64,000 nucleotides of DNA from Massilia rubra. GTDB lineage: Bacteria > Pseudomonadota > Gammaproteobacteria > Burkholderiales > Burkholderiaceae_D. The stretch is from NCBI RefSeq assembly GCF_011682065.1, contig NZ_VUYU01000001.1, forward strand, positions 186,001-250,000, given 5' to 3'. Position 1 is the stretch's first letter; each line of letters opens with the position of its first letter. Made by a program: the position numbers and the translations under genes. This document shows positions 35,576-44,019 of this stretch, one piece after another. A model generated the notes under the pieces. That model had not been told where the DNA came from, searched no databases, and saw only the letters and a program-made list of their open reading frames with translations.

Positions 35576-35591
35576 TGTGACGAGCAACACA
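35576..35591 (+). promoter_or_regulatory. Crp-type operator upstream of the FecR gene
   Basis: TGTGA-CGAGCA-ACACA, one mismatch from TGTGA-N6-TCACA, inside the larger perfect inverted repeat AATGTG-N8-CACATT (35574-35593). A CATAAT -10 lies at 35613-35618, which would put the operator centre at -41.5, the class II activator position. Confidence 0.6.
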
Positions 35592-35612
35592 TTTTGAAGG
35601 GTTTTGCGGGCG

Positions 35613-35618
35613 CATAAT
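35613..35618 (+). promoter_or_regulatory. Predicted -10 element of the FecR gene
   Basis: CATAAT (5 of 6 to consensus), 19 bp before the ATG at 35638, with a ribosome site GGGAGAA between. No -35 hexamer at the right distance; the Crp-type operator occupies that space. Confidence 0.45.
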
Positions 35619-35637
35619 CCGGCATCAGGGAGAATTT

Positions 35638-37005
35638 ATGTTTAATCAATCCATTGCCACATTCCGCTATCTGCCCCTCGCACTGGCGCTGTCGTTCGCC
35701 GCCGCCGGGCAGGCTGGCGCCGCCGAGGCGGGGCGCATCGTGTTCGTCACCGGCGAGGTGCAGGTCGCCAGCAAGGCGGCCGTGCTCGATTCGGCGGTCC
35801 AGGAGGGCGACGAGCTCAGTACCGGCGCCCAGGGTTACGTGTATATGAAGACCGTCGACGGCGGCTTCCTGATCTTGCGTCCGAACAGCCGTGCCCGCAT
35901 CATCGCCTACAAGATCGACGCTGACAATCCGGCCAATACCCGGGTCAAGCTCGAGCTGCTCAACGGGGTGGCGCGCAGCATTTCGGGGCAGGGCGTCAAG
36001 TTGTCGCGCCAGAACTACCGCTTCAATACGCCGGTGGCGGCCATTGGCGTGCGCGGCACCGACTTTATCGTCTCGACCGACCAGCTGACCACGCGCGTGG
36101 CCGTGGTTTCCGGCGGCGTGGTGGTCTCGGGCTTTGCCGGCGCCTGCGGGCCGGAAGGCGGCGGGCCGTGCGAAGGGCGCAGCAGCCGCGAACTGTTCGC
36201 CGGCCAGCCGGGCATGCTGTTGCAGGTCGAGAAGGGCCAGCTGGTGCCGAAGTTGCTGAACAATCCGGGCAACAGCCCGGACCAGGCGGTGCCTCCGCGC
36301 AGCGACGAGCCGAGCGGGCGCGCAGTCGGGGCCGCCACGACGGTACCGGCCTTGCCCGGCACGACCGTTAACCTGGACCCTAAAAAAGACGCCATCAACC
36401 AGATCAGCAAGCCGCCGCTGGTCCCTGTGCTGCCGCCGGTGCCGCCGGTGGTCCTGGTGCCGGTGGTGCCGGTGCCGGAAGTGCCAAAAGGCCCGGAAGT
36501 GCTGTGGGGGCGCTACGAGCGCATCGCCGGCACGGTGTCGGATCCGGAGGTGGTCGCCAAATTGAAGAACCCGGCCTATGACGAGGGTTACTTCGTCGGC
36601 TCGTATGCGATCAAGCGCCGCCTCGACGCCAAAATGGTCCTGCCGTCCGAAGGACAGGCTTCGTTCGCGCTGGCCGAGGGAACGGCCAGCCTGACGCGCA
36701 AGGGGGGGGACGCCCAGGCCGCCGCCATCAAGGAAGGCAGCCTGAACGTGAACTTCGGCGCCCAGAGTTTCGAGACCAAGATGCTGGTGCGCAGCCATGA
36801 AGGTGAATTGCTGGTGCGCGCCGTCGGCCAGGTGTGGTCCAACGGCACCCTGGCCCATGGTCCGGACTCTAACACCGCCCTGAGCGGCTACCTGACCGGC
36901 GGCGATAAAGTCAATGGCGCGGAATTCATTTTCAAGAGCATTAATGGCGACATCTGGAATGCGCAGGGCTGGACCGCGCAGGGCTATGCGCGCTGGACCC
37001 GTTAA
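35638..37005 (+). CDS. FecR-domain periplasmic or surface protein
   Basis: 455 residues with a Sec signal (LPLALALSFAAAGQAGA). Residues about 30-170 are the FecR beta-helical domain (GRIVFVTGEVQVAS, SRARIIAYKID, TPVAAIGVRGTDFIV with the typical A-x-x-G-V-R-G-T block). A Pro-rich linker with VP repeats (about 255-285) leads to a C-terminal beta-rich domain of about 170 residues. It has no membrane anchor, so it is not a classical anti-sigma factor; such free FecR proteins often accompany CHASE2 cyclases and may feed envelope status to them (inference). Followed by an intrinsic terminator. Confidence 0.85.
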   Translation: MFNQSIATFRYLPLALALSFAAAGQAGAAEAGRIVFVTGEVQVASKAAVLDSAVQEGDELSTGAQGYVYMKTVDGGFLILRPNSRARIIAYKIDADNPANTRVKLELLNGVARSISGQGVKLSRQNYRFNTPVAAIGVRGTDFIVSTDQLTTRVAVVSGGVVVSGFAGACGPEGGGPCEGRSSRELFAGQPGMLLQVEKGQLVPKLLNNPGNSPDQAVPPRSDEPSGRAVGAATTVPALPGTTVNLDPKKDAINQISKPPLVPVLPPVPPVVLVPVVPVPEVPKGPEVLWGRYERIAGTVSDPEVVAKLKNPAYDEGYFVGSYAIKRRLDAKMVLPSEGQASFALAEGTASLTRKGGDAQAAAIKEGSLNVNFGAQSFETKMLVRSHEGELLVRAVGQVWSNGTLAHGPDSNTALSGYLTGGDKVNGAEFIFKSINGDIWNAQGWTAQGYARWTR

Positions 37006-37072
37006 TGCCGCTGTAATGCCATTGCGCCGGCGCCCATGCAAACGGCGCCGGTAGGGGAGCGATGATCTGTAA

Positions 37073-37106
37073 AAAACGGCTGCCGGCATGGCGGCCGTTT
37101 TCTTTT
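37073..37106 (+). terminator. Rho-independent terminator after the FecR gene
   Basis: AAAACGGC-T-GCC stem, GGCAT loop, GGC-G-GCCGTTTT, followed by TCTTTT. It can act in both directions because of the A-run before the stem. Confidence 0.75.
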
Positions 37107-37391
37107 GGGGCGCGCGCGGCGCGCACCGTGCATATATATAGACATATATAAGGTTGCATGGCGCCGCGCCGGCCCTGGATTAGGGGGCGGCGCGCTTTCC
37201 GGTAAAAGCGGATGCCGGCGGACATAATCGGGCCGCGCATATTGTCCCGATTCCTCATTCAAGCGCCAGAAGCCAATCCTGAGGAATATTGCCCAATTCG
37301 GCGGCAGGTGCTCAAGAAACAGGCAGAAACATGTTCAGTATCAAAACAAATTCATCAAATAGTCGGAAAAAAAGCGGAATAAACCGCGATT

Positions 37392-37407
37392 TGTGATGGT
37401 GATCACA
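37392..37407 (+). promoter_or_regulatory. Perfect Crp-type operator upstream of the S-layer-like gene
   Basis: TGTGA-TGGTGA-TCACA matches TGTGA-N6-TCACA exactly and sits in the 18-bp palindrome TTGTGAT-GGTG-ATCACAA. The TATACT hexamer at 37431-37436 places its centre near -43, close to the class II activator position. Confidence 0.7.
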
Positions 37408-37460
37408 ACCCGCGCCCCACGATGTGGCAATATACTCCCTGTTCTGCAAAAAAGGGCTCA

Positions 37461-37483
37461 GGCGAGGGTTATTTAACCCCGCC
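37461..37483 (+). promoter_or_regulatory. Leader hairpin upstream of the S-layer-like gene
   Basis: GGCG-A-GGGTTA-TT-TAACCC-C-GCC folds into a 10-bp stem. With a start near 37443 it would lie early in the mRNA, where such hairpins protect abundant mRNAs from decay. It could also be an operator. Confidence 0.45.
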
Positions 37484-37530
37484 GGGCCGCAGAAATTTGG
37501 TTATATCTAAGTTCAACTAAAGGATCAATC

Positions 37531-40500
37531 ATGGCCGTAGCAACCGAGTACACAAAAGTAGCACAAGAACTTTACCTCTCCTATTTTGGCCGTCCAGCTG
37601 ATTCGACCGGTCTGAAAAGCATGACCGAAGCCCTGGCCGCTGCTAAAGCTCCTACGGACACGGCTGGCCTGGCTGTTGCTTACAACACCAACCCAGCTGT
37701 GAAACAGCTGATGGACAACTTCGGCAACAGCGCCGAGTCCGCAGCTCTGTACCCAGGCTCGACCGCCGACTTCCTGAAAGGTGTCTACCTGAACCTGTTC
37801 GGTCGCGCTCCTGATGCAGAAGGCCAAGCCTACTGGACCAAGCAGATCGACACCGGCGTCGTCAGCAAAGGCGCAGCTGCTTACAACATCCTGACCGGCG
37901 CTATCGACGCTAAAGGTGCTGACGCACTGACCGTGGCCAAGAAAGTTGTCATCGCTAGCGCCTTCACCGCCGCTATCGACACCCCAGCTGAAGTCAAAGG
38001 CTACGACGGCAACTTCGCCGCTGCCGAAGCACGCAAGCTGCTGTCGAACGTTAACGCGAACACCGACGCAACCGTCTACCAGGCAACCGTGAACTCGGTA
38101 CTGGCAAGCCTGGCTCTGGGTTCGACCCCAGGTACCACCCAGCGCCTGACCGAACAGCGTGACACCCTGATCGGCACCGATGCCAATGACATCTTCCAGG
38201 GCACCATCTTCGACAACCAGAACACCCTGCAAGGCGGCGATCGCATCGAAGCTGGCGGCGGCAACGACACCCTGCGCGCTGACGTGGGCAAATCGCAGCT
38301 GTTCGCTTTCCGTGCAGAAACCACCGGCGTTGAAAACGTCATCATCAGCGCACAGACCATCGGCCCTGACGCAACCGACAACAACACCGCACGCACCGTT
38401 GAAGTCCAGATCGACGCAGAGCGCATGGAAGGCGTTACCCGTTTCGAAGACAGCAACAGCCGCGCTGACCTGGTCATCGAAGATATCCGTATCCTCGACT
38501 CGCAGATCACCAAAGACATCACCATCGCCATGGTGCAAACCGATGCCGGTAACGTCGACTTCGGCGTCCTGTTCGACCAGCACTCCCTGCGCGCAGCGCC
38601 GGTATCAGCGTCGGGCGCCACCCTGCGCCTGCAACTGATGGACACCCGTGCTAGTGAGCAAGGCCTGGCCAAGCTGCTGGACAATCCGTACAACGGCTTC
38701 ATCTTCAGCTTCAACGGCAAAGCAATCAAAGTCGCTTCGCAAGCAATCGACCAAGCTCAGTCGTACGCTGAACTGGTTACCGCACTGCAAACCGCAATCA
38801 AGCTGACCCCAGGCATCGAAAACTTCACGGTCAGGCTCGGCGATGCGTTCATCGTTGCGGATACCAAAACCGGCAAGCCACAAACCGGTAACGAAATCGT
38901 CATCACCAACCCAGGCGCAGGCACCATCACCCTGCCAAAAGGTTCGGGCTGGGTTGCAGAAGCTGCAGTTCCACCTGATTCGGGTCTGCACACCGCGATT
39001 CTGCAAGGCAACCCAACCGCTGTCGTTTCGAAAATCACCAGCACCGTCATCCTGGACGACGTGGGCCGTGGTTCGAACGGTGGCGACCTGGTCATCGGTG
39101 GCCTGTCGATCGGCGACACCTCGACCTCGAAAGGCGTTGAGCGTTTCGAAATCACCGTTGAGCGCACCAGCCGCCTGCAAACCATCAACTCGACCGACAA
39201 CTTCCTGCAAGAAGTTATCCTGGTTAACGGCGCCACCAAAGGCGACCTGTACGTCAATGGCAATGCCAACCTGAAAGCAGTTTCGATCGGTGGTACCGCT
39301 CCTAGCGGCGGCCAGGTGACCCTGCCAGGCCTCGGCGTGGACACCCCACTGCCAGGTACCGACACCACCAACGGCGGCAAACAGCACGGCGACCAGTATG
39401 GTTTCCATGACGTTCGCCTGATCGATGCATCGACCCTGGTCGGTAACCTGGCCCTGACCGCTGTCATCACCGACCGTTCGGTTGCCAAGTACATCAACAA
39501 GATCGATACCCAATCGAACTCGGCAGCTGACAACGTTGCTTTCTCGTACACCGGCGGCCTGAACAACGACACCATCGTCGTTGACCTCGACGCAGGCGTT
39601 GCAGGCAGCCGTAGCCAGATCATCAGCGGCCTGGAAGACTTCACGTTCAACCTGAACGGCAACTCGGGTAACGACGCGCTGACCCTGCGCATCGTTCCTG
39701 CTGTCGCTGGTGGCGGTACCTTCTGGAACAGCAATCAGGATCTGAACAACAACATCTCGATCAGCGGCGGCGACGGCAACGACACCATCCGCAAACTGGG
39801 CGATGGCGACACCCGCATCGACGGCGGCGCTGGCGATGACACCATCTACAGCGAAAACACCGGCGCGACCAACCTGTACACCGTTGCTTACGGTACCCCT
39901 GCTATTCCAGGTATCCCTGCTGTTCCACCAGTGGTTGGTCCTCCTGCTGTTCCAGGCGTGCCTGCGGTTCCTGGTATTGGTGCGATCCCTGCCGGCACCA
40001 CTGCAACCTGGGCGTTCAACACGACCGACCAAGTTGCCGTGGCTCCTGCTGACCGTTTCGTAGGCAACATGCGTTCGGACTTCAACGACAGCTACTTCCT
40101 GTACAACACGACCGTCAACGTCACGTACAAAGGTATCACCAGCTCGCTGCTGATCTCCGATGGTTCGTACAAAACGACCGATCTGCAGATCAACCAGGCT
40201 ATCAAGAAAATCATCACCGACAGCCCAGTTCTGAGCAAGCTGCTGGTCGCGACGGACTCCCCATCGGGCGCCCTGACCGTTACCGCACTGACCGACGGCC
40301 TGCACGTTGTTGGTGACCTGACCGTTGGTCTGGTTGCTCCAACCAGCGCGCTGAACGCCCTGTCGATCAGCGACCTGGCCGCTGCTGCTGCCGCTTACGG
40401 CATCACCAGCCCAGCAGCTGACGGTAGCAGTGTTTACGCAGCAATGGTCGCTGCACTGGCCACCTACGGCACCAACGGTGACTACGCTTCGAACTTTGCA

Positions 40501-41844
40501 ACTGCTTACACCGACAACACCCTGATCACCCTGGGTCAACTGACCGGCGCTGAAAGCACCGCAGTCAGCGACAACATCATCACCCCAGGTTCGGGCAATG
40601 ACGTTATCGCTCTGGGCAACCACGAAGCTCTGAACGCTGGCGCTCAGATCCTGGCTCCTACCGTTGCTGACTACGCTATTTCGGATAACGAAACCGTTGT
40701 CTACGCTGCTGGCTTCGGCAACGACACGATCGTCAACTTCGACGTCATCGGTGCTGGCATCGATCACCTGGACTTCACCGCTATCGGTGGTAATGTCCTG
40801 ACCGGTGCCGTGACGACCAACAAGTCGATCACGATCGGCGCGCCTACGACCGCAGCTACCGCACTGGCTACGACCGCTATCGCTGCCCTGTACACCGCTG
40901 ACAACGCTGCTGCACAGACCCACGTGTACGTTGCTGTTGATTCGACGACCCACGTCGGTACCGTGTACTCGATCGCTGACGCGATCGGTGCTGCGAACGC
41001 AACGGTTACCCTGGAAGGCACGATCGACCTGGCCTCGACCGGTAATGCACTGGTTGGCGCAAACAACTGGGCCGGTCTGACCCAGGCTCATTTCGTCAAC
41101 TCGTCGGCTGCTAACTACTACCTGCTGGAAGGCGCTTCGGGCTTCGTACCTACGGTCGTGACCCTCCCAACGGCTAGCGTCGCTGTTGCACTGAACAACA
41201 CGGTTCCTGGCTACAACGCTGGTAACAACACCAACGTGACGTTCACGGCTGCATCGAACCAGAACTTCTCGTCGGTAATCAGCAATTTCGCTGCCGGCGA
41301 CAAGCTGGTATTCGCTCCAGGTACGGTTGTAACCGTGGCTGACGGCGTCGCTAGCGACAATGTCGTCACTGTGACGGGCGTGAACGGTGCTTTCACCTCG
41401 ACCGTTACCGTTCAGACTCAGAGCCCAGCAGTCTTCCCTAGCCCATTGAACAGTACTGCTGCATTCAATGCGTTCTTCGGCGCTGGTTCGCTGGTTGACA
41501 ATTCGACGACGGCTGTTGCAGTCAACTCCGGCAACTTGAACTTCGATGCATTGAACAACAACTTCCAGTTCAACGTTGCAACCGGTACCTACACCGCTAA
41601 CGTGGCGAACTTCGCGGCTGGCGACATCCTGAGCTTCATCAACGGCAGCGCTGTGACCATCAACAACGTCGGCACCGCTGACGGTATCGTTGACATCGTT
41701 GCTGTGAACGGTGCTACCACCACCACGATTCACCTGACCGGTGTTGCTGGTGGTGCTGATGTTGCTATCGGCGCCAACCCAGCTGCTACCGTCGCAACCT
41801 TCAACACCGCTTTCGGTGCAGGTTCGCTGGTAATCGCTGCTTAA
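37531..41844 (+). CDS. S-layer-like RTX protein with N-terminal DUF4214
   Basis: 1437 residues, acidic, no Cys noticed, no Sec signal. Residues about 10-195 are DUF4214-like helices (LYLSYFGRPADSTGLKSM; LYLNLFGRAPDAEGQAYW). RTX-type calcium repeats occur at about 230-250 (GGDRIEAGGGNDTLRAD) and 745-775 (GGDGNDTIRKLGDGD, GGAGDDTIYS), then a Pro/Val/Ala linker near 790-825 and Thr/Ala/Asn-rich beta repeats to the end (NFAAGDKLVFAPG / NFAAGDILSFING; AFFGAGSLV / AFGAGSLVIAA). Architecture and the exporter genes directly downstream parallel Caulobacter RsaA. Codon choice is unlike neighbours (GCT, GGT, GTT, CCA preferred), as expected for a very abundant protein. Confidence 0.87.
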   Translation: MAVATEYTKVAQELYLSYFGRPADSTGLKSMTEALAAAKAPTDTAGLAVAYNTNPAVKQLMDNFGNSAESAALYPGSTADFLKGVYLNLFGRAPDAEGQAYWTKQIDTGVVSKGAAAYNILTGAIDAKGADALTVAKKVVIASAFTAAIDTPAEVKGYDGNFAAAEARKLLSNVNANTDATVYQATVNSVLASLALGSTPGTTQRLTEQRDTLIGTDANDIFQGTIFDNQNTLQGGDRIEAGGGNDTLRADVGKSQLFAFRAETTGVENVIISAQTIGPDATDNNTARTVEVQIDAERMEGVTRFEDSNSRADLVIEDIRILDSQITKDITIAMVQTDAGNVDFGVLFDQHSLRAAPVSASGATLRLQLMDTRASEQGLAKLLDNPYNGFIFSFNGKAIKVASQAIDQAQSYAELVTALQTAIKLTPGIENFTVRLGDAFIVADTKTGKPQTGNEIVITNPGAGTITLPKGSGWVAEAAVPPDSGLHTAILQGNPTAVVSKITSTVILDDVGRGSNGGDLVIGGLSIGDTSTSKGVERFEITVERTSRLQTINSTDNFLQEVILVNGATKGDLYVNGNANLKAVSIGGTAPSGGQVTLPGLGVDTPLPGTDTTNGGKQHGDQYGFHDVRLIDASTLVGNLALTAVITDRSVAKYINKIDTQSNSAADNVAFSYTGGLNNDTIVVDLDAGVAGSRSQIISGLEDFTFNLNGNSGNDALTLRIVPAVAGGGTFWNSNQDLNNNISISGGDGNDTIRKLGDGDTRIDGGAGDDTIYSENTGATNLYTVAYGTPAIPGIPAVPPVVGPPAVPGVPAVPGIGAIPAGTTATWAFNTTDQVAVAPADRFVGNMRSDFNDSYFLYNTTVNVTYKGITSSLLISDGSYKTTDLQINQAIKKIITDSPVLSKLLVATDSPSGALTVTALTDGLHVVGDLTVGLVAPTSALNALSISDLAAAAAAYGITSPAADGSSVYAAMVAALATYGTNGDYASNFATAYTDNTLITLGQLTGAESTAVSDNIITPGSGNDVIALGNHEALNAGAQILAPTVADYAISDNETVVYAAGFGNDTIVNFDVIGAGIDHLDFTAIGGNVLTGAVTTNKSITIGAPTTAATALATTAIAALYTADNAAAQTHVYVAVDSTTHVGTVYSIADAIGAANATVTLEGTIDLASTGNALVGANNWAGLTQAHFVNSSAANYYLLEGASGFVPTVVTLPTASVAVALNNTVPGYNAGNNTNVTFTAASNQNFSSVISNFAAGDKLVFAPGTVVTVADGVASDNVVTVTGVNGAFTSTVTVQTQSPAVFPSPLNSTAAFNAFFGAGSLVDNSTTAVAVNSGNLNFDALNNNFQFNVATGTYTANVANFAAGDILSFINGSAVTINNVGTADGIVDIVAVNGATTTTIHLTGVAGGADVAIGANPAATVATFNTAFGAGSLVIAA

Positions 41845-41864
41845 TTGTTGTTATAAGTAGCAAA

Positions 41865-41890
41865 GAACCGCAGGCTTCGGCCTGTGGTTC
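41865..41890 (+). other. Stable hairpin after the S-layer-like gene
   Basis: GAACCGCAGGC-TTCG-GCCTGTGGTTC, an 11-bp stem (one G-T pair) capped by a UUCG tetraloop, without a U-tract. It lies just before the true terminator and probably protects the mRNA 3' end. Confidence 0.65.
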
Positions 41891-41900
41891 GATGCAACCG

Positions 41901-41931
41901 AAAGGCCAGGCTTCACCGCCTGGCCTTTTTT
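41901..41931 (+). terminator. Strong rho-independent terminator of the S-layer-like gene
   Basis: AAAGGCCAGGC-TTCACC-GCCTGGCCTTT followed by more T. Separates the coat-protein transcript from the exporter operon. Confidence 0.9.
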
Positions 41932-42191
41932 CATCCGCCGCCGTTCGTGCCGGCGAAAACTGCGGCGCCAGTGCCGCGTTCAGTTAATCTTCTCTGGTGT
42001 AAAAACCTGCTTTATGCTAACCTTTCGAACTTGTGATCCACATCACATTTCCAAGCGGATTTTTTTGACATCCTGTCGCCTTTGCCGAGTTTCGCTGTGA
42101 AACCGGCTGGCGTAGCGCTCACCAGGATCGGGAAGTTGCCGCCGTCCGCGCTGTCCCCTCGTGAATTACTAATGAATTGTGTTGGTCTCTA
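41932..42191. promoter_or_regulatory. Promoter region of the type I exporter operon
   Basis: 260 bases without a gene. Holds a perfect Crp-type site (42032-42047) and, 17 bp further on, a perfect TTGACA (42065-42070); with this -35 the operator centre would be near -61.5, the class I position. The matching -10 is poor. No strong ribosome site was seen before the chosen ATG. Confidence 0.5.
42032..42047 (+). promoter_or_regulatory. Perfect Crp-type operator upstream of the type I exporter
   Basis: TGTGA-TCCACA-TCACA matches TGTGA-N6-TCACA exactly. It lies about 150 bp upstream of the ABC transporter ATG. Confidence 0.7.
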
Positions 42192-44015
42192 ATGAAAAAA
42201 CTTCTCGACAAGCAGAACGAAATTGCGCAGGCACTGCTCGCGTTCAAGGGCACCTTCTATACGGTCGGCGTGTTCAGCGCGATCACCAATTTGCTGATGC
42301 TGGTGCCGTCCCTGTACATGCTGCAGGTGTATGACCGCGTCCTGGCCAGCCAGAACGAAATCACCCTGCTGATGCTGACCTTGCTCATGCTGGGCGCCTA
42401 TGTGCTCATGAGCGCCCTGGAATTCATGCGCAGCATGATCCTGGTGCGGGTCGGCGCGCGCTTCGACATGAAGATGAATAAACGCGTGTACACCGCCGCG
42501 TTCGAGCGCAACCTGAAAAAGGCCGGCGGCAATGCCGGCCAGGCCTTGAGCGACCTGACCAATGTGCGCCAGTTCCTCACCGGCAGCGCCCTGTTCGCCT
42601 TCTTCGACGCGCCCTGGTTTCCGCTGTATCTGGTCGTCATTTTCTTCTTCCAGCCCCTGCTGGGCTGGTTCGCCCTGGGCGGCACCGTGATCCTGGTGAT
42701 CCTGGCGATCATCAACGAGCGCGTCTCGCACAAGCCGCTGGCCGAAGCGAGCACCATGTCTATCGTGGCCGGCAACCTGGCCACCAACAACCTGCGCAAT
42801 GCCGAAGTCATCGAAGCGATGGGCATGCTGCCGCAGTTGCAGGCGCGCTGGTACAAAGTCCACAGCAAATTCCTGCAATTGCAGGCTGAAGCGAGTGAAA
42901 AAGCTGGTACTGTCGGCGCCGTCACCAAATTCTTTCAGACCTCGCTGCAATCGCTCATTCTCGGCCTCGGCGCCTTGCTGGTGATCGAAGGCAAACTGAC
43001 GCCCGGCATGATGATCGCCGCTTCAATTCTGGTGGGCCGCGCCATGGCGCCGGTCCAGCAAGTGATTGCCGTATGGAAATCGGTGGCCGGCGTGCGCAGT
43101 TCCTACGAGCGCCTGACCACCTTGCTGGAAGAAAATGAAGAGCGCAAGGAAGGCATGCCCCTGCCGCCACCGGTCGGCAACCTGTTGATCGACAACATCA
43201 CGGCCGGTCCTCCGGGCGCGACCCACCCTGTGCTCAAAAGCGTCAGTTTCGCGATTGCTCCGGGCGACGTGCTCGGCGTGGTCGGCCCCAGCGGTTCGGG
43301 CAAGTCGACCCTGGCGCGCCTGATGGTCGGCGTGTGGCCGGCCCTGATCGGCAAGGTGCGCCTCGATGGCGCCGACATCTACCACTGGAACAAAGACCAG
43401 CTCGGCCCTCACCTCGGCTATTTGCCGCAGGATATTGAACTGTTCGGCGGCACGGTCAGCGAAAACATCGCCCGTTTCGGCGAGATCGATCCGGAGCAGG
43501 TGGTGTTGGCCGCCAAGCGCACCGGCGTGCATGACATGATCCTGAAAATGCCGAACGGTTACGATACCGTGCTCGGCGACGGCGGCGCCGGCCTGTCCGG
43601 CGGCCAGAAGCAGCGCCTGGGCCTGGCCCGCGCCCTGTATGGCGACCCGGCCCTGCTGGTGCTCGACGAACCGAACTCGAACCTGGATGACCAGGGCGAA
43701 CACGCCCTGATGCAGGCGGTGCAGGACATGCGCCAGCGCGGCAAGACCATTGTGCTCATTACCCACCGTCCGGCCGCGATCAATGTCTCGACCAAGCTGT
43801 TGGTGTTGCGCGACGGCGCGGTGCAGATGTTCGGCCCGACCGCCCAGGTATTGCAGGCGATTCAGGAAGCGAACCAGAAAATGCTGGAAGCGCAGCAACA
43901 GCAGCAGCGCCAGCAGCAAGCGGGCCAGCCGGGTCAGCCACCGGGCCAGCCGGGCCAGCCGGGCCAGGCCCAGCCTGCCCAGGCAAGCGCGCCAGTAACA
44001 ACGGAAAAGGAATAA
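42192..44015 (+). CDS. Type I secretion ABC transporter (PrtD/RsaD-like permease-ATPase)
   Basis: 607 residues from ATG at 42192; a TTG five codons earlier is less likely. Six membrane helices at about 20-300 (FSAITNLLMLVPSLYMLQVYDRVLASQN is the family opening), then the ATPase: Walker A GPSGSGKSTLARLM, signature LSGGQKQRLGLARAL, Walker B LLVLDEPNSNLDD. No N-terminal peptidase domain, as usual for RTX exporters of the PrtD group. The last 40 residues are a Gln/Pro/Gly low-complexity tail. Should export the S-layer-like protein and possibly the other DUF4214 protein. Confidence 0.93.
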   Translation: MKKLLDKQNEIAQALLAFKGTFYTVGVFSAITNLLMLVPSLYMLQVYDRVLASQNEITLLMLTLLMLGAYVLMSALEFMRSMILVRVGARFDMKMNKRVYTAAFERNLKKAGGNAGQALSDLTNVRQFLTGSALFAFFDAPWFPLYLVVIFFFQPLLGWFALGGTVILVILAIINERVSHKPLAEASTMSIVAGNLATNNLRNAEVIEAMGMLPQLQARWYKVHSKFLQLQAEASEKAGTVGAVTKFFQTSLQSLILGLGALLVIEGKLTPGMMIAASILVGRAMAPVQQVIAVWKSVAGVRSSYERLTTLLEENEERKEGMPLPPPVGNLLIDNITAGPPGATHPVLKSVSFAIAPGDVLGVVGPSGSGKSTLARLMVGVWPALIGKVRLDGADIYHWNKDQLGPHLGYLPQDIELFGGTVSENIARFGEIDPEQVVLAAKRTGVHDMILKMPNGYDTVLGDGGAGLSGGQKQRLGLARALYGDPALLVLDEPNSNLDDQGEHALMQAVQDMRQRGKTIVLITHRPAAINVSTKLLVLRDGAVQMFGPTAQVLQAIQEANQKMLEAQQQQQRQQQAGQPGQPPGQPGQPGQAQPAQASAPVTTEKE

Positions 44016-44019
44016 GAAC

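Larger units (their letters stand above)
37107..37530. promoter_or_regulatory. Long leader and promoter region of the S-layer-like gene
   Basis: 424 bases without a gene. Contains an AT-rich block CATATATATAGACATATATA (37131-37150), a perfect Crp-type operator (37392-37407), a TATACT -10 candidate (37431-37436), a 23-bp near-palindrome (37461-37483) in the predicted leader and a ribosome site AAAGGA six bases before ATG. This amount of regulatory sequence fits a strongly expressed, regulated surface protein. Confidence 0.6.

Noticed and set aside
35440-37089. 549-codon minus-strand frame over the FecR gene
   Set aside because: The plus-strand protein has a signal peptide and FecR motifs; the minus product has low-complexity Arg/His/Gln composition.
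38605-41733. Open frame of 1042 codons on the minus strand
   Set aside because: It lies entirely inside the coat-protein gene, has no domain signature and is explained by the absence of complementary stop triplets in the biased codon usage.
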